NCBI GenBank assembly: GCA_032622095.1
Contig: CP136069.1
Location: forward strand, 16,476,450-16,540,449
DNA from: Siphonodentalium dalli
Taxonomy: Eukaryota; Mollusca; Scaphopoda; Gadilida; Siphonodentaliidae
Length of the DNA: 64,000 bases
Reading direction: 5' to 3'
Below, piece by piece: positions 58,631 through 64,000 of this stretch. Position numbers and translations under genes: made by a program. Each line of letters opens with the position of its first letter. Within the stretch, counting starts at the first letter, position 1. The notes beneath the pieces are model-generated. The model worked only from the letters and a program-made list of their open reading frames with translations. It was not told the DNA's origin and searched no databases.

Positions 58631-59151
58631 CAGGTCAGGCACATCCTGAATTCGGCAATAATAGTGGTATTCCACTATTATAGTGGTATATGACCATTAC
58701 CGTTTTCTGAATTTGATAAGAGGGATAATCCAAAATCATATTTCACGTTAATTATTGAAAATCAATGTCGTACTAATTCGGTATTATACATATATTTTGT
58801 CCAGGAGAATGATTAATCATGACAGTACACGATAAGCAACTCAATTAGCATTCAATTAGTTTAAATGTTGTTAACGAAGGAGCGATTGAGTTATCTTGTT
58901 ATTTTCATTTAGAAAGGAATATATTAGAAATATTATTGAATAACGAAGCTGGCACAAGAGATTGCACAACAAATTTTGTCAGAAGACTGTTCATTCGCTG
59001 CGATATTGTTAAGAGTGACATTTGGCTGTGCACGGGTACGGTGTGCGCCGTCTTCTATTCCTGACGCAAATACAGGAAACATGAATATGTTATGGTAATA
59101 ATATCCGTAATATACCACTGTAATAGTGGAATTCAGGATGTGCCTGACCTG
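58631..59151. mobile_element. Foldback element, CAGGTCAGGCACATCCTG family (copy 3)
   Basis: Inverted ends CAGGTCAGGCACATCCTGAA; interior in reverse orientation relative to 24391-24923 (GATAAGCAACTCAATTAGCA against TGCTAATTGAGTTGCTTATC). Diverged, no clear target duplication. Confidence 0.7.
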
Positions 59152-59709
59152 ATTATAACTATATGTAGCTACATTTGTCTATCGTAAAACAACATTTTAC
59201 CAATTTACATTGCATACAAGCATTACTGTGAGCTTTTGCAACTAATGGTGAGGGATATTATGATGTTACAAGTTATGAAACCACTACCAATGACATTTTG
59301 GTTGCACCAGCTTACGGATATCCAAGAAGCATAGCTAAGCACATGCATCTCTTTAGAAATTGGTTATGCTATGTGATATGAGATCCATCCATATCTGATC
59401 TATTTTTCTTCTATTTTAATAGGTACAGTTGTCAGGAGAAAGTAAAAATGTTGGAATATTTTGTTAATTATACATGAAAATGGCAAACAATATTAATCTA
59501 CTTGAAAATGGCAAACAATATTAATCTACTAAGAGTATAATCAAATCATGTTCTTTTATATATAAATGATTATTTGTTGGATTATCTCTCAACCAGATTC
59601 ATCCATCACCAATAGCCGTACATGTGTATGTAGCTACAATAGCTACATATGGCTAGATAATAAGCTGAACTTATTATCTAAACATTTCCCACCAATGATA
59701 AAGTGATGT

Positions 59710-59960
59710 TATCCCTATTTTGAGGAGATAAAATGCATAATTGAGGTGACTAATGGGTGACTAATGGGTGAACTTCAACAGGGGAACTTCAATCTGATCC
59801 TACGTCTCTCATAGCAGTTGAGGCCTGAGCAGAATGAGGTTCCCAGAGGGTGAATTTGGTGAATTGTGATGCTAGCCCATCATGAGGGCTAACTTCACTA
59901 AATTCACCCGCTGTAGGCCTCATTCTGCAAATGACAGACACTATTTCAAGGCTTGGTTGT
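59710..59960. repeat. AGAATGAGGTCCCC hairpin element (copy, half)
   Basis: Spacer CTTCAATCTGATCCTACGTC then hairpin AGAATGAGGTTCCCAGAGGG, ending GACACTATTTCAAGGCTTGG. The first hairpin is missing. Confidence 0.65.
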
Positions 59961-60021
59961 TTGGACAGATGGTACTTTCTGGCTTGTAAATAGTTTGAAT
60001 ACAATATACCTAAAAAATAAA

Positions 60022-60770
60022 GGTCAGCCGACCACAGTGTCCCCTGAAAACGTGGCAAGTCGATGCCGCTTTGTTAAAGAAATTAAAACTCAGTTAAAAA
60101 TTAATTTTTCCGTCATCTATATACATGTTGCACATCTCCAATATGTGTGTAACAATACTCTGAAGTTGTAAATATCTACGATCAAAAATGTTGAAAAGTC
60201 GAAAAGGGTTAATAACTCTGTAAACAAATTTATTATTCCGTCATCTATATACATGTTGCATATCTCCAATATGTGGCTGACAATACTCTTAAAGTTTCAA
60301 ATATCTACGATCAAAACTGTAGGAGGAGTTGATTACACCATGAAGTTACCCTCATACAGAAAATTAAAAAAAAAAGTCGAAAAGGGTTAATAACTCTGTA
60401 AAAAAAATTATTATTCCGTTATCTATATACATGTTGCATATCTCCAATATGTGGCTAACAATACTCTTAAAGTTTCAAATATCTACGATCAAAACTGTAG
60501 GAGGAGTTGATTACACCATGAAGGTATGCTCATACAGAAAATTAAAATGTTGAAATTTTCTAAGGGTTAATAACTCTGTCAAAAAAATATTTTTCCGTCA
60601 TCTATATACATGTTACACATCTTCAATATATGGGCAACAATATTCTGAAGTTTCAAATCTCTAGGATGAATTGTGTAGGAGGAGATGATTACACCATGAC
60701 GGTACTCAAAAGTGTGACGGACGGACAGAGCCCGTTTCTATAGTTCCCGAAAATTTATTTTTCGGGGGAC
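60022..60770. repeat. AGGTCAGCCGACC repeat, about four tandem units
   Basis: Longer copy of 53411-53910: units of roughly 165-180 bp with CATCTATATACATGTTGCA and AGGAGGAGTTGATTACACCA; ends GAGCCCGTTTCTATAGTTCC. Confidence 0.72.
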
Positions 60771-61777
60771 AATAACTCACAAGTCTCAGATGGTTTTTCA
60801 GTATTTTATTGCAACCCTCTCATAAATACGTATAATTTGTTTCAACAAATCTTCATATACTAACAAAATAACTCATGTTATTATCAGGTCTGTCTCAATC
60901 GAAGAAGAATCAATGGTTACCGAGAACAATAAATGGTTTAGTCATTTTATAAAATTAATGTTGTTTCTTAGACACTGCCCCCCACCCCCGTCCCTCATAA
61001 CACAAGAGCATCGCTGGGGCATGGCAAAACACGCCTGTGGTAATTCCAACTAAATAAACTCGCATACCAAATTTCATTCAATTCAGATCAGAATTACTAA
61101 TGTTATCATCCAGAAATGAAAATTGAGAGCAAATTCGTGAAGAACATTCAACAAATTCAAACAATTTCAAATTGAATATTGCCACTATGGGGGCTGGGGG
61201 CGAATCAAACATTTAACATATATCCCCTTTGCAATGCAATAGCACAATTGAAGTCATTAGGTTGACACAGACCTGAATGAATATGTAACATGTGATGGTA
61301 AGTTAATAACTGCAGTATGATTAATGTAATAAAACAAGACTTTGTAAGAAAAAAAAGAGGAAAATAATCACTTGAATTAGAACAAGACATTTATGATGAT
61401 ATGATGAATTCAATTTCAGATATGAAACAGCTAAGTACCACTGTATAGTTAATTCTTAACTTTTAACTAAACACTTTGTCATCCGTTCTCAAATTAATTG
61501 TACACAAAATATTGTTATACCGGCATCATTTGGTCTGGAAAGTGCTGCCATGGTCACAGCCATTTTCCAGCTGTTTTCAATTTTTCAAACAGAAATGAAA
61601 TAAACGTTCTTCGTTTCTGCTCTATCAGGAATAGACTAAAACAGAAGGCTCTTTTCTGTTCCATGCCGTGCACAGGGCTGTTTTTGTTCGGGACCCAATC
61701 ACTGTCTTCAAAGTTGTATTTTTTATAACTTTAATGCGTCTTTCTGGGGCATATGCCTGTAGAAAGGTAGTTCCAAG

Positions 61778-61949
61778 TACTCTCAGGTGCCTAATAATAG
61801 TGTCAGCACGATTATTAATTTTGGAGAATATTTCCAATGATCACAAATATTTGGCACTATTATTATTTTCAGCATAAATCACCATCCATCACTATTATTA
61901 TGCCATCACGATTATTAGGCACCTGACAGCACCTGAGAGTATTTATCAA
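61778..61949. repeat. Small foldback element (ACTCTCAGGTGCCTAATAAT arms)
   Basis: Left arm ACTCTCAGGTGCCTAATAAT and right arm ATTATTAGGCACCTGACAGC..ACCTGAGAGT are complementary, with internal CACTATTATTAT repeats. Confidence 0.65.
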
Positions 61950-62040
61950 CCTATTTCGATACCGGAAAAAAATTCAAAAGCGAATATTATTAGGTGCATT
62001 TTGGAGTGCAAACTGCCATGTGTCTTTAATCCCAGTGTTT

Positions 62041-62575
62041 AGGGTTCGCACTACCACTTGCCAAATTTGCCAATGGCAAAAATAATTCACATTTGGCAAA
62101 AAATATTTCAATTGGCAAAAAATTTTGCAAGACTTTTGATCCTCAAGAAAGCCTAATAATAATTGTCAACCAATACCACTCATTTCAGGAAACTCTTTCA
62201 TTAATGGTTTTATTGTTGGTGATTTACAAGGTTATGAAAAGTTAACACCTCTATCAAGATGCAATTAATCTGATATCATTAGTATCGATGGGTGGAAGGT
62301 TTGCTTGTATGTCTGGTGGTGTGGCTAATCCTCTTTGTTTCGATGTAACCCTTCAACAATTTTATTGTTATGCTGTTGGTTTATTGTTCTAGTATAATAA
62401 ACCCAAGTATAGAGGCGAGAATTATTAATAATGAATTGCTTTCCTATCGATATCAAAGGTCGCTCAAGCAGCGATTGTCTTAATAATCAAAATAAAAGCC
62501 ACAATGTTGTAGAAACTGATGGCATAATAGCAACAAAATATTTTCATTTGGCGAAAGTAAATTTCGGGCCAGTGT
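62041..62575. mobile_element. Degraded hAT relative of 36746-38657
   Basis: AGGGTTCGCACTACCACTTG, then CCAAATTTGCCAATGGCAAA and ATTTGGCAAAAAATATTT as in the 36746 element; right end worn (CATTTGGCGAAAGTAAATTT, GGCCAGTG). No target duplication left. Confidence 0.65.
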
Positions 62576-62668
62576 TGTTAAAAAAGATCTAGAATCCCTG
62601 ATTGCATGCAACAATTATGTCTTGAGAACAAACGCCAGTCAATCACGCACCCACTTGAAGAGAAACTT

Positions 62669-63102
62669 AATGTGGAGCTCCGTGGTCCGGTGGTTGGCGT
62701 GTCGGACTTGTATTCGCTGTAAACACATTGATATGGGTTCGCAGCACATCGCCGGTCATTGAGTCTCCACATAGCAGTGGTTTGGCCGCTTTGATCGACG
62801 TGCAATTGTCGGATTGCTCGCTGTTTCAAAACCCGCGCCAAGTTGTGACCCTTGAGCAAGTTCGCTCGTACTGTGTCGGCTTCGCATCACTCATGCGTTT
62901 AACGAATAACAGTCAGCTTGTCATACTGGTGAGTATCAGATCATGTTCTGATCAAACTAGAGCAGCGTGTATAATGGCTGCAGCCGGTTCATTGGTTGGC
63001 TTGTACAAATGACTGGGGTAATATTGTACCAAGCGTGTTAGAGCAAGTAATTGGTTAATCGCTATATAAAACTGGTCATTATTATTATTATATTATTATT
63101 TT
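62669..63102 (+). mobile_element. Probable tRNA-derived SINE
   Basis: A tRNA-like head (CTCCGTGGTCCGGTGGTTGG, an A-box-like segment; GGGTTCGCAGCAC about 60 bp later, B-box-like) is followed by a ~300-bp body with CCTTGAGCAAGTTCGCTCGT and ACAAATGACTGGGGTAATAT, ending in a (ATT)n tail at about 63078-63102. Layout fits animal SINEs; no flanking duplication recognised. Confidence 0.55.
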
Positions 63103-63787
63103 CATTGATCAGTCAATTGAAATTAACAAGGCTGGCATCTTTCCAGTTCTGATTAAAATCAAACACTCTGTCTACCGAGTCTGATGAAATTGGCTATATG
63201 TTGCATTACCATCGCTATAAATAACTTTCACATGCAACCCCTGCACTATGACGTTATCGCCCACATTTTTCTTTAAAAATAACTTTGATTGAAATAAATA
63301 ATGTACTTTTGGTTTTGTTTCCATTTTCCCAAAAGTTGATGCTATGCATTATCTCAGAATATCTTTTGTGCCTTGTGACATATGTTTAATTGCAATCATG
63401 TTTTATGCATTTATGAATTGAAACTAAATAATTTTATCTTTGTTTCACTTTGAAATCAACATTTACGACATCGCGACTACTAAATTTTTCGATACTAAAA
63501 GTTGAAATTCTTGATAATATTCAATTCTATTGGGCATGTTAGCTAATATTGATCAATTCTGGACTCTCTATATACACTTTACAGTGTTTAATTGGTTGTT
63601 GTAAACTCTGAATTTGTAAAAACTATGTGAAATTAGCCATTCGTCAGAGCGTTCTTTCTAAACACGTGTGATGAAGTTATCGACAAACAACAAATCATTT
63701 TACAGTATTCCATGACTTAACAGCTTATGATTAAATTATATAACATCCTTTCAATATCTTGCAGAAAACAGCTCTGAAAAACCTCAC
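63103..63787. other. No recognisable feature
   Basis: AT-rich unique-looking sequence. A TATCTTGCAG acceptor-like site at about 63764 is followed by nine codons to TAA, too short to call. Confidence 0.3.
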
Positions 63788-63791
63788 TTAA

Positions 63792-64000
63792 CTCTTTACC
63801 CAACAAACCGGCCAAATAAAGCTTCAACAGCCTAAAATATATTCGGTCTGTCTCAATAGAACCATACAAATATGGATATCATTGGAACCGGCTCCTTGAC
63901 CACATTGTGATAGTTACAGTTATGCCCTGTGCCAATGCATTCTCTTATATATGCGAGTCGACCATAGGTCGCCTCGCATATATAAGAGAATGCATTGGCC
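63792..64000. mobile_element. TTAA-flanked hairpin MITE, cut by the window end
   Basis: TTAA at 63788-63791, left end CTCTTTACCCAACAAACCGG, then the family sequence through the first hairpin cassette. The right half lies outside the window. Confidence 0.78.

Overview
This is a window of an animal nuclear genome: AT-rich, intron-rich and dense with transposons. Two conserved single-copy genes can be rebuilt exon by exon. They point away from each other. Everything else I can support is repetitive DNA. The repeat types (many TTAA-flanked foldback elements, non-autonomous hAT elements, tandem-repeat-bearing elements, a probable tRNA-derived SINE) and the protein divergence suggest a marine invertebrate, perhaps a mollusc; that placement is inference, not proof.

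Left part (about 0.4-14.1 kb, minus strand): SURF6, the nucleolar ribosome-biogenesis factor (yeast Rrp14 family). Four coding exons (14065-13951, 6867-6796, 5750-5619, 1240-612) join in frame into 315 residues. Its 7.1-kb first intron holds a 4.2-kb hAT-type element packed with inverted ~165-bp repeats and long G/C runs.

Middle (14.1-28.5 kb): no gene recognised. It holds foldback elements, hAT remnants (one nested in another) and a direct tandem duplication of 2768 bp (22949-25716 and 25717-28484). The copies look identical, and the second ends 112 bp before the TMCO1 start codon.

Right part (28.6-53.2 kb, plus strand): TMCO1, an ER membrane protein of the multipass translocon, also described as a calcium-load-activated channel. 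Seven exons give 183 residues with canonical splice sites and consistent phases. Its introns hold a 27-bp minisatellite of about 40 units, nested hAT elements, 215-bp palindromes and ~160-bp tandem repeats. From 53.2 kb to the end there are more repeats, a possible extra terminal exon at 58245 and a probable SINE near 62.7 kb.

The most unusual theme is a 69-bp near-palindromic hairpin cassette. It recurs in at least four different terminal-inverted-repeat families, usually as an inverted pair, with a fixed mismatch and compensatory changes in its stem. Some hairpin-bearing or related insertions are flanked by direct repeats of 26-61 bp, far longer than normal target-site duplications.
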